64,000 bases of DNA from positions 1,542,320 to 1,606,319 of the forward strand of contig CAXIPT010000003.1 in NCBI GenBank assembly GCA_964030475.1, given 5' to 3'. Both the position numbers and the translations under genes were made by a program. Below, in pieces: positions 1 through 11,513 of the stretch. This DNA comes from Tethya wilhelma (lineage: Eukaryota > Porifera > Demospongiae > Tethyida > Tethyidae). The number at the start of each line of letters is the position of its first letter. Within the stretch, counting starts at the first letter, position 1. The notes beneath the pieces are model-generated. The model worked only from the letters and a program-made list of their open reading frames with translations, was not told the DNA's origin and did no database searches.

Positions 1-1051
1 TGGATAGGGGATGAATTTTCAAACATCTATTACACGTCACAAGAAGAGATTGACTTTCCTCTGGCGTATGTCCTAGTGGCCCACAACAATCCTCAACAGA
101 TTATGCGTTTCTTAAAGGCGATTTATCGTCCACAAAATATTTACTGCATTCATGTAGATGCAAAATCTTCAGATTTCTTCAAACTATTAATTGGTCTCTT
201 AGCGAATTGTTTATCAAATGTTTTTATTCCTATCAAAGTTGAGAAAGTTTATTGGGGACATTACTCCCTACTCGATGCCCAACTGAACTGTTTCAGTGAT
301 CTTTATGACTTCCATAACATCATCCCATGGAAGTATGCCTTGCCATTGAGCGGCAAAGAACTTCCTCTTCGAACAAATCGAGAAATAGTGCACATGTTAA
401 AGAAGCTTGATGGCAATACTGGTGTAAATTTGTCACGCACATATGACAAAAAGGGTCCACACAACCTAACCCTCTACAAGAGTTTAATCTTCTCTGCACT
501 TACTGTAGAGTTTGTTGAGTTTATGTTGTATAATCCTATTGCTGTAGAGCTACGAGAGCACTTACGAATCAAGAAAACTTTTGCTCCTGAAGAGAAGTTC
601 TATGCTACTGTATACATGTTGCCAGGTACACTAATTAAATTTTTTTAAACAGTAGGCCTAACATTCTTTTAATATCTAGCTAACAATCATGAATTGCATT
701 ACAATAATATTTCTAATTGCAGAAAATCCAAAAGGATATAATAAATCAGTATACCATGAGGTTCCATACTTTACCAAATATATTTGGATTCATGGAATAC
801 AGAAAGTGTTTCGATTGCTATCCTGGCATTTATGCCACGGTGGATCAATTGTCCATGACATCTGTGTGGTTGGAATTGAGGACATGTTTAGACTAGAGTA
901 CAGGGTGAACGTTTCCAATCCGAAAGGACCAATATTTCACAATAAGTACTTTATGAGTGTGGACCATGTTGTGATGGATTGCTGTGAGGAGGAACTGGTG
1001 AAGAGAAACATAGAGGAGTTCAAGAGAGACTATAGAGACACATGTGCATAG
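1..1051 (+). CDS. Core-2-type beta-1,6-N-acetylglucosaminyltransferase, 3' part
   Basis: A GT14 'Branch' family enzyme that adds GlcNAc in beta-1,6 linkage to O-glycan cores; family members are Golgi type II membrane proteins. The reading frame is already open at base 1, so the N-terminus (cytosolic tail, membrane anchor, stem) lies outside the window. Exon 1..625 ends at a GT donor and joins 723..1051; the split codon rejoins in phase and gives about 317 residues. Seen in order: FPLAYVLVAHNN, the IYCIHVDAKS strand, LNCFSDLYD, PLSGKELPLRTN, then PEEKFYAT, which sits where the PDE-F-AT segment holds the catalytic Glu of mouse C2GnT-I. The C-terminal part (HGGSIVHDICVVGIEDM, YFMSVDHVVMDC) carries family-like cysteines. 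It converges with the sulfatase gene. Family assignment is strong; which acceptor it uses cannot be told. Confidence 0.88.
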
Positions 1052-1444
1052 TGAGTGAATGTGACTGCTTGATTTGACAGCATGCACTAACAGGCTACTT
1101 TGTAATGTGGTTAAACTTAATTAAACTGTGACACATAACTTGAAGCCATGGTGAATGAACATTTTTTTGCTTCATGAGATAATTGATTGTCAGGCAGAAA
1201 GTATTATATTTATTTTAATTATTTTATTCATGTTATTGATCAATAATTCAATAATTATTGTTAGTTTTTGAACTTTAATCAGCCATGCATAATACCTTAT
1301 CTGTATAGACTAAACTCAATTCACGTACACACATGTACAACTATTTAAAAAAACAACAAAAAACTCAAATCACTCTATCAAATGGTTCAGTAAGCAATCA
1401 TCAGAGAACTTTCTAGCTCCTAAACTGAGCTTGTTTAATAAAAA
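1052..1444. other. Intergenic space between two convergent genes
   Basis: AT-rich sequence holding the 3' untranslated regions of the transferase (+) and the sulfatase (-). An ATTAAA near 1121 could be a weak polyadenylation signal for the plus gene, and TTTATT near 1209 one for the minus gene. No coding potential seen. Confidence 0.4.
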
Positions 1445-3130
1445 TCAGTTGCTTGTGGGAGGAGGAGGCAGTGCACCTTTCCATCCAGCTTGTAGAATCT
1501 TCCTCAGCTCATCTACGGTGGATTTCATCTCTGGCTTTGAAGCAAGGTTGGTATTCTCATCATCAAAGAACACCGTAGGCTGGGTGTGATCGTAAAGTTC
1601 AGTTCCCCATATCTCGGTAAAGTCAGGCTTGGCTTTGGTGCGATCAAACTTGTACCATTCAGTGAATCGATACTTATCAGTGCGAATGGTATACCCCATT
1701 ACATTTTCACCGTGCTCATCTTTTGAAAATGGTGGATGGCCTGGTATATTGTAAATACCCCCATCAGGGCGACCGTATTGCGAAAACGCAGCTTTCTTCC
1801 ACGCCATTGTGGGATTCTTGATTAGCGGGGCTACGCTAGTACCTTCAACACACGCCAGTACATCATTTGAACCCTCGTGACAGATTGGCGGCCCATCAAT
1901 GTTAGCAAAGTCAGTGAGAGTTGGAAAAATATCGATAAGTTCAACAAGTGCGTCTGTTATTATGCCTTTGTCTGTTTCGCCCGGTACATGTAACATGAAA
2001 GGTACATGAACTGCATCTTCAAAGTTTGTGTGTTTGCACCATTCGTTATGTTCGCCTAACTGCCATCCGTGATCAGCCCATAGCACTACGACTGTATTGT
2101 CTGCAAATCCTTGCATCTCGAGTTCACGCATCACACGCCCGATTTGAGCATCTGTGTAGCTGATACAAGAGTAGTAAGCTCTTCTTAATTCGCGTACGAC
2201 TGTTTCTGGAACTCGACACTCTTTCCCCGAAATTGACGCTTTTGCATCTGACTCACAACCTGTCGTATTTGCAAATATCTTTCTCATATCACCATAGTTA
2301 CGAAGCTCTCCTGATGTACTCCATGCTATTACTGGCATGCCGACTGGTGCATCAGGATTAGCTGGTAGGGGAATCTCGCTCGCTTTGGGGTACATGTCGA
2401 AATATTTTCCCGGAGCAAAGAAAGGGAGATGAGGCTTGTGAAAGCCAACAGCTAGAAAGAAATGACGTTTATCTCCTTTCGTCCTGTTTTGCTTGAGCTC
2501 CTTGAGAACTTTAATGGCATTGTCAGCAATATCTCCATCTTGGAGCTGATTGTCTTCATAGCCTACGAAATCGTGCCAAGATACAAAATGATCACCACTA
2601 GGAGTGGTTTTTATCTTAGAGTGAAAGTAAGGCAGGCCCTCTGGACTCCAAGAGTACTTCTCATCGTCATTTCCACTGGGGGGTCCTGGATGGAATATCT
2701 TTCCCATGCCAATACTGATGTAGCCTTTCTCTTTGAAGTATTGTGGAATAGTGGTGGCGTTCGTGTAGTTTCTCCAGTACTCGTCATTGGCTATCTTCCA
2801 CACGTGGTTCGTGTCTGGTCGTCTGCCCGTCAGTATCGAAGCTCGCGATGGCGAACACACGGCCACTTGACAATAAGCTCGGTTGAATTGGATGGATTTG
2901 GCAGCCAGTGCGTCAATGTTGGGACTCCTGACGATATTACCGTAGCCGTACGTGCCCAGTTCTGGACGCAAATCGTCGACGGCGAAGAACAGGATATCTC
3001 TCCGATAATCTGGCTGAGCAGTGGCAGTTGGTAGGAGAAATGACACCGTAAGAATTGTCGCAGAAACCACGAAGATGTGATGCTTAGTCTCCATTTTTAG
3101 CTTTTGTTTGCAATCTACAACCAGCCCCAC
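1445..3130 (-). CDS. IDS: Iduronate-2-sulfatase, single exon
   Basis: A lysosomal sulfatase that removes the 2-O-sulfate of iduronate in heparan and dermatan sulfate. The uninterrupted frame of 561 codons matches the animal IDS length. The active-site set is complete and spaced as in human IDS: D52-D53, C92 in CSPSR (the cysteine converted to formylglycine), K144 and H147 in GKIFH, H231, D353-H354 in ADHGW, and K366. A signal peptide follows METKHH. The second Met (base 3094) is the likelier start because it places the hydrophobic core directly after a short polar head; the first Met would add 12 polar residues. Several N-x-S/T sites suit a lysosomal glycoprotein. The lack of introns is unusual next to its intron-rich neighbours and may indicate old retroposition or intron loss. 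A formylglycine-generating enzyme would be needed elsewhere in the genome. Confidence 0.95.
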   Translation of the reverse strand: MGLVVDCKQKLKMETKHHIFVVSATILTVSFLLPTATAQPDYRRDILFFAVDDLRPELGTYGYGNIVRSPNIDALAAKSIQFNRAYCQVAVCSPSRASILTGRRPDTNHVWKIANDEYWRNYTNATTIPQYFKEKGYISIGMGKIFHPGPPSGNDDEKYSWSPEGLPYFHSKIKTTPSGDHFVSWHDFVGYEDNQLQDGDIADNAIKVLKELKQNRTKGDKRHFFLAVGFHKPHLPFFAPGKYFDMYPKASEIPLPANPDAPVGMPVIAWSTSGELRNYGDMRKIFANTTGCESDAKASISGKECRVPETVVRELRRAYYSCISYTDAQIGRVMRELEMQGFADNTVVVLWADHGWQLGEHNEWCKHTNFEDAVHVPFMLHVPGETDKGIITDALVELIDIFPTLTDFANIDGPPICHEGSNDVLACVEGTSVAPLIKNPTMAWKKAAFSQYGRPDGGIYNIPGHPPFSKDEHGENVMGYTIRTDKYRFTEWYKFDRTKAKPDFTEIWGTELYDHTQPTVFFDDENTNLASKPEMKSTVDELRKILQAGWKGALPPPPTSN

Positions 3131-3140
3131 CCACCCTCAA

Positions 3141-3175
3141 CATCCACGTGACAATGAGGTTAAATCACGTGATCA
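3141..3175 (-). promoter_or_regulatory. Two CACGTG boxes upstream of IDS (CLEAR/M-box-like)
   Basis: CCACGTGAC (CACGTG at 3145-3150) and ATCACGTGAT (TCACGTGA at 3165-3172) lie about 50 and 70 bases before the likely IDS start. In vertebrates GTCACGTGAC-type sites recruit TFEB/TFE3/MITF and coordinate lysosomal genes. The sites are seen directly; regulation by such a factor here is inference. Confidence 0.5.
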
Positions 3176-3532
3176 CTTCGCATGCAAACGCATAAGCCAA
3201 CTTTACCGTTCCAGAGACACAAGAAAACTAAGTTTTAAAAACAAAACTATATATTGTGAAAATCAAACAGCACACAACACACACACAACAGCATGGAATA
3301 ATAGACAAAAAAAAATCTGGTGCATTATACAATTATTACAGAACCTTTTCAACAACAAAAACACACACCCAAAGATATATGAACCATCAAAAAAAATCAC
3401 CAAATATAATACAAAGATTTCTCTTTTTTCAATATACATGTTTGCATTACAGTAGTGCATACGTATATATGTAACAACTTAAGAACACTTTATGGATATA
3501 CAATAACTCTAAAGGTCATGAAAACACACTAG

Positions 3533-3699
3533 TTATTCCGAAGGAGTGAATGCTGTCTTGACTCCGGCACTTACGCCAGATTTGACCGCTCCTCGAACGT
3601 ACTGGTTCTTGGCTGCTCCACTAACACCTTCCTCCATGGCTTTGTTGAGACTACCACCAGATCTACGATAGTATCTATGGATCTGTGTGAGAGAAGCGA

Positions 3700-3740
<41 letters not shown>

Positions 3741-3767
3741 TGTGTGTGTGTGTGTCAGAGAGTGAGC

Positions 3768-3807
<40 letters not shown>

Positions 3808-3978
3808 TTCTGTGACTCACCATGATGAGAAGAAGGACTGCTAGTGGTAGTCCAAGGATCCACAGGAAACCAGTGATGAGGAACATTGCACCTGTAGCTA
3901 CAGAGGCCTGGCTGGGGGGATTGCCACCGACATTATTGAAGAATGTGGCACCATTGAAAAAACCACTGTATGAGAGAG

Positions 3979-4060
<82 letters not shown>

Positions 4061-4598
4061 AATACACAAACCTATCATTGCTACATGGAAGTAGACCCCT
4101 CTATTAGAGTACTTTAATGAGATAAACTCACCATGCTCCAAGGTTTGGTATGCCAATAGCGTTGAGTAGGAAACCGAGAATTTGAAACATCATCACAAAG
4201 AAAAACCACATGAAAGAGAGAGAACTGTCACTCCTAGAGAAATAAAAATAAAATTAAACCCTTGAAATACACACTTTTCACATTCAAAAAACAACCATTT
4301 TTCAAAGTCAACATACATGTATAGTGTACTACACATACACATGTACATAATTATATAGATCATACAAAACTCACAAAAACTTTTTAAAGGACTCTTCAAA
4401 TTTTAGTGGGGTTGATAAGTTACAACATACCTGTATGCATAGTAGGCTGGCAAGAACCAGCAGAAGAGAGAGCCTGGTACAAAGAGCACCAAATAGAGTA
4501 TAGACACACCCATGGTTGTTAAATACTGCCCACGCTTGTCGTCGTTAACACTGGCCCCTATAACTGCCACTACTAGATTAATGATGTACACCACCCAG

Positions 4599-4633
<35 letters not shown>

Positions 4634-5547
4634 CAGAGGGAGAGAGAGAGGAAAGGAGATAAACAAATTTCAAGAAAACTCGTGAATAAAGAATTTTCAA
4701 GTACAAACTTGCGTAACAAGAGACTAAAATAATGTTAAGCTAACAGTTGAGGTAAGAGGGAGAGAGGGGGAATGCGTAGCTTAGGTGATTCTGAAAATCC
4801 AAGTCACATGGAAAAAATTAGCTGGGATTCATACCCAGGTTTTTTTGAACTCCGGTCAAATGATCTAACTGTTGCTACTAGAGCTCACTGGCATTTGAGC
4901 AGAGAATAGCAGTATACACTACCATTTCTAGACGCTAGTCAACCTCAGGACATGTACGAGTTTTACAAACACTAACAAAAAAATGCTAACATTTGTATCT
5001 GTTGTACGATTGCATGGTATTTACTTGAAGCTTCTCTAAAACTATGTACACATACATGTACATGTACCTTGCAATACACGTTCTGACTGACATACATAGT
5101 GATCTATACACAACATGCTCAGTGTACGTGTAGGGTTGCTGTTGTATTGGGAAGTCTGAATCAAATAGTTTCATCACTACATTCCACATACGTACACCAG
5201 AGCTTCACACACATGTGCTGTAGTATATCTCTGACTATAGTATTATGCTAAGTTTCATCATGGTCACCTGATGTGTGTTAGAGGCTATTGGAACTGAACT
5301 ATGGGTAATGTGACTTGCTTCATCAGCAAAACAGTGATGCATGCATAAACACTCTTGATTATAAACATTATAAAATTTGTGAACGTGATGTTAAAGCTTG
5401 TTATACAGTACCTCTAGAAATTGCATGGACTAGTGCATAGCTTAGAAACATATTGGTCACCTATAAAACACCCTCTAGAATAACATACAAAGTACACACA
5501 TATTGGTCACCTATAAAACACCCTCTGGTGGACTAGAATAACATACA

Positions 5548-5606
<59 letters not shown>

Positions 5607-5787
5607 NTACATCTTCCACTGCTCGGATGGCGGGACTTCAACCTTGATGTTGAGGTAGAAGCAAGGCTTGAAGGGCGCCGGACAAAACTTGGGGAAGGGT
5701 GGAAAGTTGTTGGGACGATCTCCTCGTCCTAGTCTCTCCAGGTTCTCTTCTCTCTGTTTCAAAGCTGATTCACGACGAGAAATTTCC

Positions 5788-5835
<48 letters not shown>

Positions 5836-7413
5836 AGAGAATGAGAGAGTTTGCACGTGTGCATGTGTGTGAAACATGTACTGTATAATTATGAATCTGA
5901 TTACTAGTGACCCTCATACTATGCCAATGTGTCCATGATAACATACTGAAACCACACACAAATTTTCTCCTACAATTGTATCAGAAACACAGAGACCTTA
6001 TATGCATACATAGACAAATGAATGTACACAAACGGACTTAAAACAAATCTTATTGTTTCAATACCTCTTCTCTCTGACGGAGTTCACTGTCTCTTTGATC
6101 AGAGAATGCATTTGGCTGTGGATATCATGTGTGTGTGTGTGTGTGGGTGAAAAGTAAATTTGCTAGACTACCAGGTCTCCCCAATGAACTCGCACACACA
6201 CAGTTTGAAAAAGATGGTAAGCAAAACGAGGAAAGTATCTTTAGAAGGTTGCTCACACACACAGTCTGAAAAGATAGTAAGAAAAACGAGGAAAGTATCT
6301 TTAGAAGGTTGCTCACACACACACAGGAAAAAAGAAAGGCCATTCAACAAACACACATGCCAGCCAAGGTGAAACCAAGGTCATAAATTGACTTCCTAAC
6401 CTCCAATAGTACAGCAGACAGGTATACACACACACACACACAAGAACAACACACGTACTTGAAAGAATCATTGCTTTTCAACTGTCTACTACACCAAAAT
6501 GAAATCAGCATTAAACCTATATACCACTCAAAATGAGCTCCCCAACTTAAAAAAAAAAAAAAAGCTAGCTAAGGGTGAAAAATTATGAAATAACTCACTC
6601 CAGGGGCATAACTAGGAGGTGGATCCTGGTCAGTTTGCATGATGGCAGGCTCAGACTCCATGGGGCGAGCTGGAGCTGAGGGCTTCTTTGACTTGGGCTT
6701 GTCTTTCTCTTTTTTCTCCTTCTGTTTGCTCGATTGAACCTGAGCTTTAGAAGGAGGAGGTGGGAGGCGAGGTGGCTAGAGAGAGAGAGAGAGAGAGAGA
6801 GCAACAGTAGCTTTAACTCTACTTACATAACCAACAAAACCTGATAGTTTCACTTTCAGTAAACTGACTTGAGATTTAAACTAACTTCTAGCCTACGGTG
6901 CCTATTCCTGCTCTCACTATAATAGTTTTTTTTTTTTCTAACCACCCTTTGGTGGACTGAGAACCTCCCAAGAGACAAGTTCCTTAAATACACATAGAAT
7001 TTTAGCAAATTTACCACCAAAGACATCCAACACTGCCATATAAAGGTACAACCACATGTGAATGTATGCTCACAGTAGCTATACACGTGATAGCCTATTC
7101 TAATCATACATTAGGAGCATATTGACCAGGCAACTCAATGAATGCACTGAGAGCCGTGTGTCACCATTTTGTAGGAAATTGGCTACTCAATCCCAGTATA
7201 GTGTTGCACACACATGCACTAAACGTGCTGCCACTTGTAGATAATGGAGGCTTTGGGTCTCAATACAGTGATTTGGTATACTATGTAAAGAGATATATGA
7301 GTACCTCTGGTTCAGGCTTTTTAGCTTCTTCAGCAAAAGGATTGTAGTCTTCAACAACTGCTTCTGGTTTGGATGAGGTTGCTTCAGTTACAGCCGGATC
7401 CTACATGCGAGGT

Positions 7414-7467
<54 letters not shown>

Positions 7468-7840
7468 AATACATATTCTACACAGTTAACCAAATTCAAA
7501 CAAAAACCAATAACAGGTATCAGTTCAAAAGAACTGATGCATAGTTCTGAAAAGCAGGCTATGCACAAAGTGCAAAAGCGGACAAAAGGCAAACTTTCTA
7601 ATAATTGAGCACCATGGGTGGAAAATACATTTTTCTACTGTCTAGCAGTCTTCTCTGCCACCATATTTGGCTACCTTGTGTTCCAGAGAACACACTTCAT
7701 ATATTCTCTAACACATGTTCGTTATGAAAAGCACACAAGAAAACAAGTTCAAATTTTTAGTTTGAACTACATATTCGACTTACAGCAAACGGATTTATTC
7801 CGTCGGGGTCTGCAAACGGGTTGTCATCGAAGTCCGCCAT
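3533..7840 (-). CDS. SCAMP: Secretory carrier-associated membrane protein (SCAMP), classical form
   Basis: A four-span membrane protein of post-Golgi and endosomal recycling vesicles. Exons, all phase-compatible except at the damaged spot: 7784..7840, 7305..7400, 6599..6775, 6065..6115, 5608..5786, about 4431..4600, 4132..4233, 3821..3965, 3533..3682. The N-terminus MADFDDNPFADPDG is the SCAMP signature; NPF motifs at residues 7, 16 and 39 bind EH-domain proteins. A lysine-rich, proline-rich stretch with DPPPSYAPG (PPxY) follows, then a short coiled coil (RDSELRQREE into SRRESALKQREENL), then the membrane core from PFKPCFYLNIKVEVP. The tail IHRYYRRSGGSLNKAMEEG resembles vertebrate SCAMP tails. 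The gene is damaged at 5607, where an N and a poly-A/CA tract replace the end of the QWKMY exon, and at 4600, where a CA tract abuts the next exon without an AG acceptor. Both look like assembly faults rather than gene decay. Confidence 0.9.
3699..3806. repeat. (AG)n/(GT)n microsatellite in the SCAMP last intron
   Basis: Two AG runs separated by a GT run between the last two SCAMP exons; pure simple repeat. Confidence 0.95.
3980..4058. repeat. (GT)n microsatellite, about 79 bases
   Basis: An uninterrupted GT run just beyond the 3' splice site of the 3821..3965 exon. On the minus strand it supplies a CA-rich rather than a pyrimidine tract. Confidence 0.97.
5554..5607. repeat. (CA)n plus poly-A tract ending in a single-N join
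   Basis: A CA run passes into about 21 A residues and an N, immediately truncating the SCAMP exon on the other side. This is the typical appearance of a collapsed simple repeat. Confidence 0.9.
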
Positions 7841-8398
7841 TTTGTTTGCTTTCTCTAGTGCTGTTCGTCAAGCAGAAGTCTTCTAGCTGCGCGAGTTGGG
7901 CTTGGAAAGAGGTTTACAGAAGAAGACGGAACACAAGTCAACTGCCTTTTGAAGTTTGTGTTGTATGACCTGTCACGAGACAAATGATGTCATTTAGCTT
8001 CGTTAATAATTTGGGGAACCCCCTCTTTGTGCGGCTGAGCATGCGCAGTATGGGACAACTCAGCCTCTACGCGCACGCGTATAAAGCCGTTCAGTCAACT
8101 TCAGTGTCAAGATCATGGCACTAAAACAAACAAGCTGGGATTCCTGTGAAGCAGTAAACTGTGCACATTTATCTTATCATAATTATTATTATCATCAATG
8201 TTTTTTGTTTGTTGTTTCGTATATAGTAAGAAATCAAAATGGCAGATAATTATAGCAAATACATAGAAAATACTATACATAACTAATAAAAACAGACAAA
8301 ATACATTACATAAGACTGAGCATGATACAAAACAATAATTATGCACAGGAGTACTACCGTTATGTGTTTCTGAGTTTATGGGATGACTAGGGTGATGT
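7841..8398. other. SCAMP promoter region and 3' flank of the next SCAMP
   Basis: The first 250 bases upstream of the SCAMP ATG are relatively GC-rich with CpGs (ACGCGCACGCG near 8070) and probably hold its promoter. The rest is AT-rich 3' flank of the neighbouring gene. No coding exon seen. Confidence 0.4.
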
Positions 8399-9668
8399 CT
8401 ACTGGTTTCCCATAGCACTCTGAACACCTTCTTCTGTTCTGTCACTCTGTTGGTTCAATCTTGATCTACCAGAACCACACAGAAAATGTGTACAAACCTG
8501 TAAATTTATCACAGATAACCAATTTAAGTTGTATCTGGCAGTCACTGGATATGACTTAATTTTTTGGAGTGGAATCTTACTATAAAAAGGAGAAATACCG
8601 CTAGCAGCAGACCTAGGAGCCACAGAAAACTGATGATTAGAAATAAGGTTCCTGCAGCTACTGCATTTCTACTGGTATTACCAGTAGAGTCTCTGTTGAA
8701 GAAAGTAGCACCATTGAAGAAACCACTATAGATAAAAGTAGAAATAATTCGTATAATCAGCATAAATTATAAAGTGATATATAGATCATGCATGGTTAGT
8801 AACTGTTGCTTGTAATCAAAAAACTCTTACCATGCTCCTAAGTATGGAATGCCAATGGCATTGATGATAAAACCCACACTTTGAAATATCATGAAGATGA
8901 TGAACCAAATGAGGGAAAATGTTCTACACTTGGAGTTATCACCACTGCACAATGTTATGACATTTGTATATATTCATAGTTAGCATTACAATGTCATAAT
9001 GTATAAATTATACACTCAGACTGCAAAATATAATGCACAATGTCATACACTTGAACTTCATGTAAATTAATATTCATGCATGCACCTGTAAGCACAGTAA
9101 GCTGGCAAGAACCAACATAGTGGGCCAGGTATAGACACCAACAAATAGAATATTGCCACAATCATAGTTGCTGTGTATTCTCCAGTGAGTCCAGTGACAG
9201 TGTTGGCTCCTACAATTGCCACTATGAGATTAATGACATTGACTGACCAGACATCTAGTATCACAGTATGTTTTGTGCATGAGTGTTTAGATGCATAATA
9301 ATTTTATTATGTGTGTGGCTGATTTGTCAACATGAATGTTACACTTCTCTTACATATGATGAGAGCCATAAGAGCATATATCTTCCATTGTTGTGATTGA
9401 GGCACTTTAGACCTAATGCTGATGTAGTAAAATGGCTTTCTATGGCCACTCCTTCCAGCCAAAAGGTTGAGTCTCTCTTCATCAGATTCCTGTCGAGCAG
9501 GCATGGTTTGCTTTACCACAGTCTCCTATATAAATAGCAAGCTATTCATTAGTATGGCATTAATCCTTTGAGTTTGAAAGGTATAGCTAGTATGCACAAA
9601 ATTTAATATTAATAGCTACAACTCACAGCATCAAAATAGGCAGGAGGTGAATCTTGGTATGAAGACAT
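8399..9668 (-). CDS. Derived SCAMP paralog B, complete
   Basis: Six exons in perfect phase (9627..9668, 9354..9525, 9086..9254, 8831..8944, 8581..8725, 8399..8497) give 246 residues. The first exon is only 14 codons (MSSYQDSPPAYFDA): a PPxY motif is present, but the NPF motifs and coiled coil of classical SCAMPs are gone. Exon 2 holds the conserved cytosolic entry (FYYISIRSKVPQSQQWK). Exons 3 to 5 hold the four membrane spans, with LCWFLPAYCAYR and GFFNGATFF as landmarks. The tail begins VCTHFLCGSGRSRL and ends AMGNQ, lacking the ASDL end of its relatives. Role in vesicle recycling is inferred from family; loss of NPF suggests altered endocytic partners. It is the best complete model for the other, broken copies. 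Confidence 0.88.
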
Positions 9669-10372
9669 AACTTGCAGCCAGGCTACTGAATGTAACTTTC
9701 AGTTTGCTGAATACTGAGGCTAAATACTTTAAATTTATATAATAGACAGTCTCAAATACAATCTAGAATCTAAAGATGTGAAATTTAGATTAGCTCAGTT
9801 CCTAATTCCCAAGAGGAAAAGTATATCGTCACGTCAATTGAGAAGGGTCGATCGAGTGAGGTTGTGGGTGGGGTCTTGAGACGTACGCAATATTAAATTG
9901 TGACACGAGATTGGATTAGTCTCGCTAGCCAGACTCTCCGCAAATAATGGGAGAGTCTGGTACGGTGAGCAGCACATACTAAACTCGTTCTCGTTACCAG
10001 AATCTGGTAATGACCACAATCATGTTTTGTGGGTTGTAGATGACGTAATAATAACCGCAATGCGGATATGATATGCGGAATTAAAAGTCACACCTATACT
10101 CTCAGGAAAAATTATAGAAAGTGTACAATAATTGTAAGGTGCTATACCCCATAACCAGACATAATATTATGTGACTGCATGTCATTCTTGAAATTTAGTT
10201 ATAATAATTATTATTGGATGAAAGAATGTTTTTCAGATCATGATCAATCGAGTGCATGTTTGTTTTAAGTTTAATCATTTTACAGGTCTATAATATAGAT
10301 ATATCTGTCACGGAGATCAATGTAGACTTCGGCTATTAATCAAGTTTATTCTTTATGATATTTATTTTGCAG
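9669..10372. other. Upstream flank of SCAMP B
   Basis: AT-rich, no recognisable exon. A hairpin with arms AGACTCTCC and GGGAGAGTCT lies at about 9929-9960, probably a small foldback element. Confidence 0.35.
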
Positions 10373-10670
10373 TTTGGAGTGTCAGCTAATGATGTTGCCC
10401 TCATCAGTCACAGCTTCAGTGATCTCATTGTCCATCACAGTCATGCTAAACAACAGAACACAATAAATGAGGTATACGTATAGCTTGTATAATCTTGCAT
10501 ACAAGTTGGCTAGAATATTATGGTATTAAATATTAAGCTATATATATACAATAATATTATTGCTCGTATTATAATACTACATGCATGGCATTGTATAGGA
10601 GATGAAGAAACGTGTACGAACTGCTGGAGAATACTTCCATGCTTTGTTGAATATCTTCCTTCCTGAATGA
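10373..10670 (+). CDS. Two C-terminal exons of an unrecognised plus-strand gene
   Basis: Exon 10373..10471 (33 codons) follows a TTTTGCAG acceptor and ends at a GTATAC donor in phase 0. Exon 10599..10670 follows TTGTATAG and ends in a TGA. Joined they read SANDVALISHSF-SDLIVHHSHAK and then EMKKRVRTAGEYFHALLN, ending FLPE. I do not recognise the family. Support comes from clean splice signals, matched phase, and a paralogous open exon at 13433..13552. The 5' exons are not seen upstream, where a minus-strand SCAMP gene lies, so this may be a duplicated gene end carried with the SCAMP copies. The gene would converge with the SCAMP remnant at 10988. Confidence 0.4.
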
Positions 10671-10987
10671 GCCAAGAAGAAACAGGGTCTTCTTTCCAGA
10701 GAAAGTGAAAGAAAGGGAAAGAGAGAATTATATAGTCCAAGAATCAAAGAGGGAGACAAAAAGTTTTCAAAGTCACCTAACATACTGATACACAGTATAC
10801 ACCTTAGTGAATCTCATGATTGATCACATATTTGGGCCCATTTTACCGTTTCTTCCTTGTATCACCCCCTCTTAGCTATGCACATTAATTACTTTATTAT
10901 TCTTATGCCTGAATTAGGTTAACAATTAATAATAATTATAATTAAGTAATAGTATTTTTAGGGGATATCATTATACGATTAATAAGT

Positions 10988-11395
10988 TCACAGGTCAGAG
11001 GCATTGATAATGCCTTCCTCATCTTCCATTTCATCACTCTCACTTTTAAGACTTTCTCTACCATCACCACATAGAAAATACCTAGAGATCTGTATGGTGA
11101 CAACAAAGTGAAAGCGTGTATATAGATGACAACAAATAATTATTATCGATTAGATAATGAGCACGATTACAATAACAACACAGTAAATATAAATTCCCAT
11201 GTGCACAAGAGACTCTGAAGCAAAATATATATTAACTATATTATATTAACTAAAACTGCACGCATCATAGTACACAAACCCATGCATGTCACTTGCCGAG
11301 ACAAGGAGAAGGATTGCTAGTGGTAGACCAAGAATCCACAGGACACCAGTAATGAGGAACATTGTTCCAGCAGCTATAGAACCTTGGCTGGGAGC
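10988..11395 (-). pseudogene. SCAMP paralog C remnant (last two exons)
   Basis: Terminal exon 10988..11089 (ISRYFLCGDGR to NASDL and stop) is intact. The preceding exon (about 11297..11395) keeps the fourth membrane span (FLITGVLWILGLPLA) but has lost its start: the GFFNGATFF segment is replaced by unrelated sequence with an in-frame TAA. Its donor reads GCAAGT, a GC rather than GT site. Upstream exons are missing; an N run begins 120 bases further on. It may be a pseudogene or a gene cut by the gap, but the lost exon start favours decay. Confidence 0.7.
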
Positions 11396-11513
11396 TGTTT
11401 ATCTGTGCATAATAATGAATGAATGTATTGTACATTGTGTATAATAAATTTGCAATGAAATTTGTGGGGGAAAGAAGCTAAGCGCTTCTTATTATGGGCA
11501 ATAAGTATTAGCT

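Noticed and set aside
2462..3034. A 190-codon plus-strand frame
   Set aside because: It is the complement of the sulfatase gene, whose conserved active-site residues fix the true strand.
3699..4058. CRISPR-like or other spaced repeat arrays in the window
   Set aside because: All short regular repeats are simple microsatellites or one 48-base minisatellite; no repeat-spacer pattern exists and the DNA is eukaryotic.
3675..4061. Frames rich in Ser-Leu, His-Thr or Val-Cys
   Set aside because: Translations of AG and GT microsatellites; the same type recurs at 5511, 7401, 14934 and 57608.
8078..8092. TATAAA in GCGTATAAAGCC as a promoter
   Set aside because: It points to the right on the plus strand, where no plus-strand gene follows before the minus-strand SCAMP B.
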